The translations under genes were made by a program, and so were the position numbers. The notes below the pieces were generated by a model. It did no database searches. It was not told the origin of the DNA and saw only the letters and a program-made list of their open reading frames with translations. Positions 54,727 to 64,000 of a DNA stretch of 64,000 nt are shown here, one piece after another. Every line of letters begins with the position of its first letter. Positions within the stretch are counted from its first letter, which is position 1. The DNA is from Mesostigma viride. Its lineage: Eukaryota > Streptophyta > Mesostigmatophyceae > Mesostigmatales > Mesostigmataceae. The stretch is taken from contig RPFO01000165.1 of NCBI GenBank assembly GCA_009746045.1, positions 4,646,692-4,710,691 of the forward strand. Direction: 5' to 3'.

Positions 54727-55066
54727 CCATCCCATGTTCCCCTCCCACTGAGGACTTATGCTCACGTGACGCAGTCACGTGTCTATTAATTAGTTAATGC
54801 ACTGAAAGCATGCCACGGAGTACCCCATGAGGTACTTTTCTATGCGGATACTTCACCCGCGAAGGCAAGTGGCGCGACTCACTCGCCCAGGTCTATGAGT
54901 CGCAGATAGCGACTCCGCATCATCCGGACTATCCAAGACGACTGTACGCTCGGCCATGATGACGGGTGTGGGGGTAGGTTGCATGCTAACCCCAGATTTA
55001 AGTGACCCAGACACGTGACTGCGTCACGTGAGCATAATTCCTCAGTGGGAGTGGAACATGGGATGG
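54727..55066. mobile_element. 340-bp foldback element (MITE-like)
   Basis: The first 56 bases (54727-54782) are the reverse complement of the last 56 (55011-55066) with two mismatches; the match extends two more bases inward. The arms contain CACGTGACGCAGTCACGTG, itself a near palindrome. No clear target-site duplication and no coding sequence. I infer a miniature inverted-repeat element of unknown class. Confidence 0.7.
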
Positions 55067-55154
55067 AATGAAACCCCAGATAGCCCAGGAGAATATGAAG
55101 GCTTCTCCCGATGCACATGCTTGCCACACATGCATGCCCCATTTTTTCCTCCTG

Positions 55155-55868
55155 CTCACCTTTGCCCGGACTTACAGACTTTTTTTTTGCAAACTTATAG
55201 CCCGAGGCGGGGCCTGAGATTAATTAAGAGATACCTTGAAATTAAATACGAGACATGCCTCTATCCAGATATATTTTTGGACGCGAGTTTCGATTGGCGT
55301 TAACTTGTAGTAGTGGACGACAACCGTTTAATTCATCTCGACTTTTCCATTTTCACAAAGTTGTCAAAAAAGGATCAGTTATATACCCGACTTCTCCTTT
55401 AAATCTCCTCGACCGGGTTTCGAAACAACCCATGAACGCCGTAGATGCAGATCCAACGGAGTAAACAAACTCACGACCGACGCGGCGCCAAATAGTCGCC
55501 TAGGTTCCTAGCTTTTCTGCGAGCCATTTTGCTGTACAACGTCGTGCCGCGTCATGTATACCCGTGAGATGTACCCGTGAGATGTACCCGTGAGATGTAC
55601 CCGTGAGATGCAAAATCCGCTTGCCAGACCGGGATTCCGGGAACTCCGTCCAATACCGTCGTGCAGTACCACCAATGCACTACCAATCTATCAATCGTAC
55701 AATACTACGACTTAACGCCAACAGAAACTCGCCTCCAAAACTATATATTCATAGATGCACGCCTCTTATTTAATTTCAAGGTACCTCTTATTTAATCTCA
55801 GCCCCCGCAGACTTGTCTTCTCCCGGTTAGGGCTAAGTTTTGCAAAAAAACTAAGTCCTAAGTCGAAA
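55155..55868. mobile_element. 714-bp foldback element with 16-bp flanking duplication
   Basis: The direct repeat CCATTTTTTCCTCCTG occurs at 55139-55154 and 55869-55884. Between them the two ends form long imperfect inverted repeats of about 150-180 bp: 55168-55320 pairs with roughly 55690-55860, sharing TACCTTGAAATTAAATA and GGCGAGTTTC-type blocks. The centre holds the TGTACCCGTGAGA tandem repeat. The long inverted arms suggest a DNA element, but a 16-bp duplication is long for one. Confidence 0.65.
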
Positions 55869-56045
55869 CCATTTTTTCCTCCTGTTAAGGTGGCGTGACG
55901 CGAAATTCCGGCCACGAGGTAGCCATGGCTGTCGGAGCTCATAACTTTCACGTTTGAGCACAGAATTTAGCCGTGAATATCACTATCGCTTCGTCTTTCT
56001 AAGACGCACATGCTGATATAATTTTCCGAATCTAAAACGCAATAT

Positions 56046-59000
56046 ATGGCGAACAAACGCGCCTCGACGCAACGCAGCCTGGCGGCTGCGCTCGGCAATG
56101 AAAATACGTCTGCAGCTCAGGCTGCAGCTTCGCCTTCAGGTCCGGCAGGCGGCGATGACACTAGTCGTGCACTGGTGGTCGTCCAGCCACCCCCCGGGCT
56201 TAACGCCTCGCCATCTGCATCGCCTGACCCCAAGCGCACCCGCCCAGCCGACGACACAGGAGGGTCTTCACGCCCCCCAGAACCGAGCTTTCGGCCCCGG
56301 ATTTTCAGGGTCGCAGATTATGACTGGGCCACCATTTCTCCGACCGATGCTATGCGCTGCATCCTCCTCGGGGATTACGCTTCGCTTTACGACCTGTGCC
56401 TCCATCTCCACTCCATCAATCGCCTCCTCTGCCCAGACGGCAGCCGCTGGGGCAACATCTACCAGCTGTCCGGCTGCGTCCGCCCCCATCTCCAGCACGC
56501 CATCCTCAACTCCCTTCTCCAGCGCTCTGACGCCGAGATCTGGGCTCCATCCCTTTCCGTCCCCACCCTCCGCTCCATCCTCACGGAAGCCTTTCAGCAG
56601 CACGTGACCCCCCTTGCTGCCGACATAGCAGCAATCGGCGGCACGCTGACTGCTGAACTTCCTCACATTTCCACCGCCGCCGCCTCCACCTCCACTGCCA
56701 TTTCCGCCTCCACTGCCGACATCAAAGCCCAGCTCCTCGACCTCGACCAACGCCTTCAAGCCACCGCCAACGCCCTTGAGAGCTTGCATGACACCGCCGG
56801 CCTCACCGCCCAGGCGGTGAAGGACATCGCCGCCCAGCCGGCTCCTGCTGGCCCGGCCGGCGATGCTCCCTCCACCTGGGCGGACTTGCTTAAGGGGACA
56901 TGACACCCGGGACTTTTTTGGCGCCAAAAAAGTCGGGACGGTACCGACGGACCGTGAAATTGTGGTGCACAGTGCGCGCACCGTGCGGAGGTGGCCATGG
57001 CGACGTGCGTTGCGTTAAGATATGGCTAATCCGGCGGGCGACAGGCCGAAAAATTAAGCCGATGGTTAAAAGTGATGTTCTATTATGATGTTTCAATTAG
57101 CCAGATCTGCACTATTTGCAAATTCGCTGCCTTTGTTGGTACAGATTTGCACGGGGGTCTCATCCAACAATTTGGCCGCGATGAATAATCTAGCATGCGT
57201 GCCTGCGACGGTAGAACTCGATATTCGTGGGTTGTATTGATGCAGTAAGAGCCGTTTAGTAACGGACACCATGAAAATAACCTAAGCGTCTTCGATCTGC
57301 GGCCATTTCCTGTCATTTCTAAAATGATTTCGTTCAGGCCTGCGCGATCCGCGGTTAATCCATCCATGGCTGGCTGGCTTTTCTTGCGCGCCTGGGTAGG
57401 AAATAATGCCGGCCGTGGTACGTTGATTTGCCGCATGTCACCGCCCAGTCTGTTTGCGCTCTTAATGAACCTGGCATGAAACTTTTGGCGCCGTTTCTGG
57501 GTTCTTCTTGCTATTTTGTTCTCCACTTGTTGCAGTTGTGCTATCAGATTTTCCGCAGCTTTCAATGGTTTTCCTTACGCTGCGTATGCCATGCTTCCTA
57601 AAGCTACCCAGACTTGATCGGGCAGTTATCTGGCTTTGCTACGCTTCCTGTATGGAGGTTTTCACACGGTAGACATTCTATATTGCGTAGTCAAGGACCC
57701 TAGCTGCCTGGGAGCGGCATCACCGTTGCAAGGAGCTGGCGAGCTCATAAACGCCTGTCATGGCTCTTCAGCCTGCTGGAAAACAAGGTTGTTGTATGGA
57801 AGGTGAGAATATGTGAGTTACTTATCACATCCCCACCTGTTTAGCCTCCATTACACATGGCTTGTACTTCCTAGATGACAGGGATCAGGTCGTTATGGCT
57901 ATGAAGGATGCACCTTTTACCCATAAGCGTCATGACATGGTGTTGGCTATGAGTGATTCCCGTAAGCGGTCATACCTGCTCATAATGGTTAAAGAGTTGG
58001 TGGTTGTTTTCTTCAAGCATCTAGCATTTGTTTTTCGTGGTTCTGCCCCATTTGCAGGGGGCAAGCTTAGGAATGTGCTCATGGTATTGCCTCATGTCAT
58101 GGTGCACCAAGCATGCAGGCTGGCAGCTATAACAAGATGTAATATGGGCAAACTAGGTCAGAATGACCTGTAATTTGGTGGCAAGCTTCCTAACATCATA
58201 AATAAACTAATGGCTGTTGTTTTGGCCCAGTTTGTGGTGGGCAAGGGTGTCTTTGTGGTGGTGTTTGAGCTCCAAACCACAAAAAGCGATCATTTTTTTT
58301 TTGCACATGACCATATTTCAATGTGAGTAAACGTGGTCAGAATGAGCTGAAACTTTGGGGCTGTGTGATTGCAACCCTGGGCCAATTTTGATTATATGAT
58401 TTGACCCCATTGCATGTGTCTATGATTTGATATATTTTTTTAGGCACCAAAAAATACGTGTTTTGGGGTAAACTATTTCAATGTGTCTAAACATGCTTAT
58501 TCTGACCTGCAAACTAGCTGGAATTAATGGCAAGGGTTGCAATTAGATGGGAATATATGATTTGGCCACAATGGGTTTGCCCATTGTCCTAGGGAAAATC
58601 GGCCAAAAATAGCGTCTTTTTCTATTTTTAGCACATAACGGTCACATGGTGGGGGGTAGTACACCCCCAAGTGGTTGGAAAATTTTTTTTTAATCATATT
58701 TATGGTCCCCCATAATAACTGGATTTTTATCACATGCCTAGGTATGGTTTCCAGAAAAGTGCCCTTTTGGGGTGTCATGTCCCCTTAAGCAACACACCAC
58801 CTCCACCACCTCCACCATCTCGGCACAACTCAAGCAACAAGCCCTCCACCTTCGCGAGCTAGGAAGCCGACATCGCCCGGCGCAGCCACAATGTCATCGT
58901 CAAGCACTTCGACCAGCAGGCAGGTGAGACCTCCACGAGCCTTCTTGAAGGCGCGCCATTCTTGCCCCCATGTTACTCACTGGTGCATGAGCTGGACATG

Positions 59001-59294
59001 TCGGCTGTCCGCCTCCCCCGCGCGCGGGGGAAGGCTGGCCCAGCACCCGTGCTCCTCACCTTTAAGTACATGGCGGACAAGCTGGCGTTCCTTAAATGCC
59101 GCAAGAAGCTCTCGGAGACTCGCTTCACGCTGGACGACGACTTGACCCTGGCCCAGCAACAGCGGCGACGCGAGCTATGGCCGACCTACCTTCAGCTCCG
59201 GCAGAGCGCAAGGGGGAAGCCGGTATACTGGAGGGGGGCGGTCATCCACGTTGACCACAAGCCCTGGCAGCCCCCTCCTGCCACCTCAGACTAG
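56046..59294 (+). pseudogene. LINE ORF1-like (L1-type RNA-binding) pseudogene, split by a transposon
   Basis: Left part 56046-56893 opens at ATG with MANKRASTQRSLAAALG, a Ser/Thr/Pro/Ala-rich region, a globular block (FRVADYDWATISPTDAMRC) and a heptad-like stretch (TSTAISASTADIKAQLLDLD). Right part 58789-59294 continues with SARGKPVYWRGAVIHV at its end, preceded by LLTFKYMADKLAF and LTLAQQQRRRELWP. That order, coiled coil then an RNA-binding fold, is that of L1-type ORF1 (Transposase_22). Removal of the insert with one TTAA restores the frame at the junction. A further indel near 58862 (GAGCTAGGAAGCC) shifts frame, so the copy is dead. No ORF2 follows on this strand. The family assignment is from motif resemblance. 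Confidence 0.6.
56894..58784. mobile_element. 1.9-kb DNA transposon with TTAA target duplication
   Basis: Perfect 15-bp terminal inverted repeats: GGGGACATGACACCC at 56894-56908 and GGGTGTCATGTCCCC at 58770-58784. TTAA flanks both sides (56890-56893 and 58785-58788). A subterminal palindrome (CTTTTTTGGCGCCAAAAAAG) lies just inside the left end. TTAA duplications occur in piggyBac and Kolobok; the GGGG terminus fits Kolobok-type ends better than the CCY ends of piggyBac, but this is tentative. The longest internal frames (57083-57565 minus; 57862-58173 plus) match no transposase I recognise, so it is probably non-autonomous or decayed. Confidence 0.85.
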
Positions 59295-59903
59295 GAATAT
59301 ATATACCAGTAGTGTAGATTAGTAAGGCTTAGCCTAGCATGTGGCCCACGCGCATGTGCGCCCATAATGGCCCCCATGGATGTTGCCTTTAGAATTTAGC
59401 CAAGCCATGCCTATAATGGGACCCCCATGGATGTTGCATTAAGAATTTAGCCATGCTATGCCCTGCAGAGAGATGCTCTCTGTCGAGAAGCCATGCCCTA
59501 GCCCTTGTATAGCCATGATGATCTTCCTCCCCCGTGCCAGGATCCCCTTCGCTGGGTTGAACCTGAGACAGCATGGTGGTGCAGGTGCCCTTGCGGCACC
59601 TAGAGCAAGTGTTGCTTACATTCCCACCCTTGCATGAAGTAGCCTAGGATGTATTGAGAGCCATATGCCCCTTCTCAGGGATATGTGCTACATTGACTCC
59701 CAACGGAGTGATGTTGATTGAATTAATTAATTAGACTCGTGCTCCCGTTGGGGAGTCACGGAGCATTAACCCCGATGAATGGATGGATGGGCGCACACAT
59801 TCCTACCGGTCTAATCTATCTACATTGGCTACATACTACATCTATCTAACAACATTCTAACTACATCATCTATCTAGGCAGCCGCACGCTGCCCTAGGGG
59901 GAG
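59295..59903. other. Non-coding stretch between two retroelement remnants
   Basis: No gene seen. A duplicated segment of about 50 bp (CCCCCATGGATGTTGC in each) lies at 59363-59462. The rest may be 3' untranslated sequence of the two retroelement copies, which face each other tail to tail. Confidence 0.5.
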
Positions 59904-60128
59904 TTATCTAGCGTGCCTCCCGCGGGATTGCACACGCGGGCGCTTCCCCACTGGGGGGGGCTCGTTGTCCTCTATGACCTGGGCCCACTTGGCCTTGTCC
60001 ATCATCTTCTTCCAAATCACGGAGAGGCCTAGGCCCCCCATGTCCTCTACTAGCTGTTCTTTGAAGGTGCGGGCCTTGCGGCGTCTAACGTCACTGGGCC
60101 CAGCCCACGTCAGGAGGTGACGGCGTGT
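59904..60128 (-). pseudogene. 3' fragment of a LINE ORF2 (reverse transcriptase C-terminus)
   Basis: 74 codons and a stop on the minus strand, opening directly after an in-frame TAA. Residues include RRHLLTWAGPSD, TFKEQLVEDMGGLGLSVIW and KMMDKAKWAQVIED. The pattern RR-LLxWAG ... LxxDxxxLGLxxxWxxMM ... KWxxV resembles the region after the thumb of non-LTR reverse transcriptases in green algae. Upstream catalytic parts are absent, consistent with 5' truncation. AATTAATTAA occurs at both sides (59728 and 60130). Confidence 0.5.
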
Positions 60129-61533
60129 TTAATTAATTAAGGTGGCGTGGAGGAAGTACAGCCATCGATCATGCCTACGTTGTAATATTGTGACTGATGG
60201 GCTGCGCAGGAATTAAATAATTGTGCTTCAGACCCGAATGGGAGCGCGCGCCTAAGACATGCGAAGATAAGGCAAATGGAAATTACCAAGTACTTGGTAA
60301 ACAATTAATTAGTAGCACATACGCTAGTATGATCCTGGAATACATATGCCAGGGCGCACTTGAACCAGCATGACATGCACAAAACCTTGGTCATGTATAA
60401 AAAACCAACAGTGCATGCGTGGCCGCTGCACGGGCAACCATGAGCAACGGCATGGCCCCGACACTGGGACATACACATTATTGTTATAGTTGTACTACTA
60501 TCACAGATTCTACCTAGCTAGGACCCTACTGTGCGCGCCAGGACAGCACAGGCATCCCATTCCCAGGGGCATGGTACACCTGGCAAGCCGGCGCCGCTGG
60601 AACATAACCATCTATATCTAACCATCTATATCCCCGTTTAGTGATCATATAAGCTGGTTGTCGCTTTGATATAAAAGGGTTTGCCAACCAAAGGAGACTG
60701 GCACAGATTGAGGCTCACGCCTACTACCATCCATATGAGCACCGGTCAAAGGCAACCTTGACATTTCTCTAGGAGCCTGTTCAAGCTGTCGGTTGATCCA
60801 TGCCCAGTAAAGGAACTCCCCGTGGATACCAAAGCCGTGCAAGACAAGCACCAGGCACAAACGTCATGCCCAAGAAATCTATCATCCACACTGGGGAGCA
60901 GCACCGGGGTCACCCAGGGTTGCACGTGCCCACTCGCATTGGTCCTGTGCCAAGTGTCGTTGCGCCTTGATGTAGAACCCACAAAGCCTACACCCCGCTC
61001 TCGGTGCCCAAAACCCCGTCACACCACTACAGCTGCACAACCTTTCGTTTATAAGGGATAGAAGAAGATGCGCTGCCTGAGCCCATGATCTGCCTCATAT
61101 ATAAACACGCAGCGCCCCTACTCTAACCCTTCCGCCAGCCCCACGCACCGCCATCCAATCACACGCCCATCCAGTCACACGCGATGGTTGGCACCAACCC
61201 CACAATCCAGAATGGTACTCTGCCTGGAAGGCTACCAGGTCAGCCACAAGCACGTTAGCCACCAGTTTGCATACCCTAATCACGGGTCAGCCACCGGTCA
61301 GCCAGAGGATTCGCCACCGGTCAGCCACAGGTGATCGTGACTTAGCCACGAGTTTAGCCACCGCGTAGACACAGGCTAGTCACGGGTCAGCCACAGGTCC
61401 GACACCGGTTAGCCACAACTTTTGCCATAGGCTTGCCTACGGTCGACAGCGACCATGACGGCAAACACCACAACGGCAACGACCGTAATGGAGGCGACCA
61501 TGTCGGTGGCGATGCAAACAATTAGGAGGACGT
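60129..61533. other. Intergenic region downstream of the PAP2_C gene
   Basis: No gene is supported. Near 61270-61420 there are degenerate repeats of GTCAGCCACCG/AGG, close to the 3' end of the minus-strand PAP2_C gene. Confidence 0.6.
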
Positions 61534-63183
61534 CTACTCATGGCCGCGCCCGCCGAACCGCACGTTCTGGGTGGGCGAGTCGTTGGCGTGGTGCGCCTCC
61601 AGGTCCTGCGCCGCCTGGGGCCCCTGCAGCTTGAGCTCCACCTGGTTTATCGCGGCACGGTCAATGTCATCCACGTCCTTCATGATGAGCTCAAACGTGG
61701 CAAAGAGGAGCGGGACGGTGTAGAGTGCGACGACCAGGTCGACCGTGTAGTGCTTGTGCGCGGCGATCGTGAGATACAGGAAGGGTATGAGCAGGAGCCA
61801 GATGATGAGCTTGGCCCAGCGCAGGCGGCAGTACTTGGTCACCGAGAGCACGAAGGACATGAAAAGGAGCGTGTGCCCGCTGAAGATGAGGTCGCCGCAG
61901 CCCTTCTGGACGTTGACCGACTGGAAAATGTCTTTTGCGGATGTCGGCGCGCGATTGGGGTCGTACTCTCCGCCGCCGTCGTTCGTCACGTCCTGGCACC
62001 AGGGCGCGGGCCCAGGGAGCACGGTCACGAGGAATGTGATCACGCGCAGCAGGGTCCCTGTCGCGTAGATGGCCACGAACCGGCGCAGCCGGTGCACCGC
62101 ATACTGCCGCTGCCAGCCGACGAGGCAGGGCTCGATCCACTCGATGAGGGGCGCGGCGCACGTGGTCACACCCCAGAACACGCCCGCGAATGCCAGAATC
62201 ATCTCGTTCACGTCCGAGGTGTGCTTGGGGATGAGCGCAAAGCCGAGGTCATAGAGCGCGTCGTGCTTGTAGACTTCCTTCTTGTTGTAGATGTAGAAGA
62301 CGGTGTTGCTCATGAGCGCGTGGACCCACAGCGCAAACACCTGTCATTGTGGTTGTCGTTGTAATTGTCGTTGTTATGGTTGTTTGTTGTTGTTATTTCA
62401 ACCACCGAGGAAAAGTGCAGTTGGAAATCCATGACGAATTCTTAGCCACGCAATTAAGCACCAAAGAGGCGCTTTGAAGCGTGCCATGTCGTGCACCGGC
62501 ACATACTGTGAGGATACGGCCATGCCTAAAGGGACCCTTGGGAGTTGCGCGTGACTGCAAGGTAAGTATCGCTGGATGGCGGCCAGCAACCCACGGCACC
62601 ACGAAGATAGAAAGACCATTAACAAAGGGCACAGTCTCAAAGGGAGCCGCATATTGGTTAAAATTTCAACACAAGTTAAGACAAGTTGACCGATACAATG
62701 CGTACGACAGCATGCCAGACGCCAAGGCTGACTGCAGCAGAGTGAACTCTCGCCAGAGAAAGACCCACATGTACTTACCACAATGATAGGCCAAGGCCAG
62801 TGGCGTTTCATAAGTTTCAGCTCAAACTGGATCTGCACCTTGAAATGCTTCAAAATCCCTAGCTTTTTGGCGTTGCCCATCCTCTCCCCGACATTGCGGC
62901 TAGGTCGCGCAACCCCCGAGTTCGGCCCGACTGCCTGCAGCTGGAGGATATTAGAGGGATGATCCCCCGGGATTTCCTCCCCTGCCCGAGCGCCCTCCAT
63001 GCGCTCAATTTCCAACGCGATCTCACCCGTCGACTTCTGCGTCTGCAGTTTGCCATCCCAATCAGGCTCCCGATACATGGTTAAGCTAGTCTCCGAATTA
63101 CTATGACTCATAAGCGGCTCCCGCTCTCCATATCGCGCAGACCTGTTGCTTTGACGAGAAAAAAGCCAGCGCGCGCTGGACAT
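61534..63183 (-). CDS. PAP2_C family sphingolipid synthase (IPC/sphingomyelin synthase-like)
   Basis: Two exons: 63183-62779 and 62340-61534, phase 0 at the junction (PIIV|VFALWVH), 403 residues. Exon 1 gives a hydrophilic N-terminus (about 115 residues) and the first membrane segment (KLMKRHWPWPIIV). Exon 2 has DALYDLGFALIP, several hydrophobic segments, then GCGDLIFSGHT and AHKHYTVDLVVALYT. The two His and the Asp in these motifs form the catalytic triad of the PAP2_C group. Known: such enzymes in Golgi membranes move a phosphoinositol or phosphocholine head group to ceramide, releasing diacylglycerol. Which head group cannot be told here; in a green alga inositolphosphorylceramide is more likely (inference). 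The start at 63183 is the first ATG; a second in frame at about 63112 is possible. Confidence 0.85.
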
Positions 63184-64000
63184 GAGATTCGGGAAGTGCT
63201 TTTTGCGACAGACCGGACATTGCACAGGTGTATTTGGCAAACCCGGGATACTGCGATTGCCTAACTACTACGGTCAACGCATCCAGAAATGAATTGATCG
63301 AATGAGCCTATTATGTTATGCCTAAACTTAGCAGTGACCAGGTCAAGAGGCCACGCGCCTGCGAACCCACGCCTCGCAGGCTGGGATTTCCATGGCTGAC
63401 TTCACTAGTGTGGTTTGAAATGCCAGGCCAGCTCTGGTCCGTGGCCCGCACGGTCAGCGCGACAAGAATATGTTGGGGAAAAGTGACCGCACATTGCCGC
63501 TGGTACGGTCAGCTCGTTGCTCGCGCGGAGCGTGCCACTTCAGCAAATATCATTGCGCCAGGTCCCCAAGTACGCCCCCCTCGAACACCGCTCCACGTAT
63601 TCGCGGGCCCCAGAATAGATTGTGTACGTCCTACTGTACGTCTCTCTGCCCAATGCCCATGTGCGGCGTGGGCAACAACAACAACAACAACAACAACGTC
63701 CCAGCCTCCCACGCATTAGGCCACGGGGGCCAGGCGTTTTGGCAGTTGGATACTGGAGATCTACCGAGTGCACACCGACAGCCGACAGGTAATCAAAAGG
63801 CGCGCGTGCATCTGCGGCCGTGCTACAGGACGTGTGGTGATGAACAGGATTTTTCGTACGTTGGTGGCGATTGGCCAATATATATTTATTGTCCTGATGC
63901 GATCTCCTTCGACAGCTTCCCGCGCAAAATGAAGGACACGTTGAGTTGAGTTGAGTTGAGTTGCATGAGATTTTTCCCGCGCCGGTGTACTGACCGACAG
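63184..64000. other. Upstream region of the PAP2_C gene to the window end
   Basis: No supported gene. Contains an (ACA)n run at about 63674-63698 and a short GAGTT array at 63942-63963. The promoter of the PAP2_C gene should be at its left end. Confidence 0.55.

Larger units (their letters stand above)
54281..56045. other. Intergenic region with two foldback elements
   Basis: Between the DCUN1D stop and the retroelement frame. I see no gene. It contains the inverted-repeat elements listed separately and a short tandem GTGAGATGTACCC repeat at 55567-55615, inside the larger foldback. Confidence 0.7.

Noticed and set aside
57083-58173. Transposase genes inside the TTAA element
   Set aside because: The two internal frames show no DDE or other catalytic pattern that I can recognise.
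63318-63949. Plus-strand frames upstream of the PAP2_C gene
   Set aside because: Low-complexity threonine and asparagine runs from (ACA)n, no recognisable domain and no splice support.

Overview
The window is nuclear DNA of a eukaryote. Its genes are split by GT-AG introns, its exons are GC-rich (third positions mostly G or C), and its introns and intergenic DNA are packed with tandem repeats. A green alga, probably chlorophyte or prasinophyte-grade and flagellated, fits best. The Timeless homologue resembles the plant form (DNLRDLQRFLRRD-type N-terminus), the complex I subunit B18 resembles plant NDUFB7, and there is an ARMC2 flagellar-assembly gene. This placement is inference from remembered family features; no search was run.

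Layout. 616-10364 (+): the last seven exons of a DBP4/DDX10 DEAD-box rRNA-processing helicase, cut off at its 5' side by the window edge. 11997-12224 (-): a single-exon NDUFB7. 13293-15062 (-): a three-exon DUF302 protein. 15581-16183: a short Mutator-like element. 16752-24459 (+): a five-exon ARMC2 homologue. 26817-47052 (-): a complete 17-exon Timeless/Tof1 homologue, 20 kb long, with one apparent one-base deletion in a C run. 48650-54280 (+): a DCN1-like (DCUN1D) cullin neddylation factor whose first exons I could not find, divergent from Timeless. 54.5-60.2 kb: a transposon-rich zone with two foldback elements, a LINE ORF1-like pseudogene interrupted by a 1.9-kb TTAA-target DNA transposon, and an inverted LINE ORF2 tail. 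61534-63183 (-): a two-exon PAP2_C family sphingolipid synthase. The genes do not form one pathway; this is ordinary eukaryotic gene order.

The striking feature is intron structure. In DBP4, Timeless, ARMC2 and DCUN1D most longer introns hold a private minisatellite (8-61 bp units). Many also hold diverged partial copies ('echoes') of the neighbouring exon edge together with its splice site. Pyrimidine-rich arrays lie just upstream of acceptors, on the strand that matches transcription. Some arrays carry a splice-site-like motif in every unit. Together these suggest that introns here grow by repeated duplication across exon-intron junctions followed by array expansion.

Exon coordinates were placed by hand from reading-frame phase, GT/AG sites and remembered family sequences. 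All listed exons join in frame, except at the one C-run in Timeless. Repeat boundaries and copy numbers are approximate.
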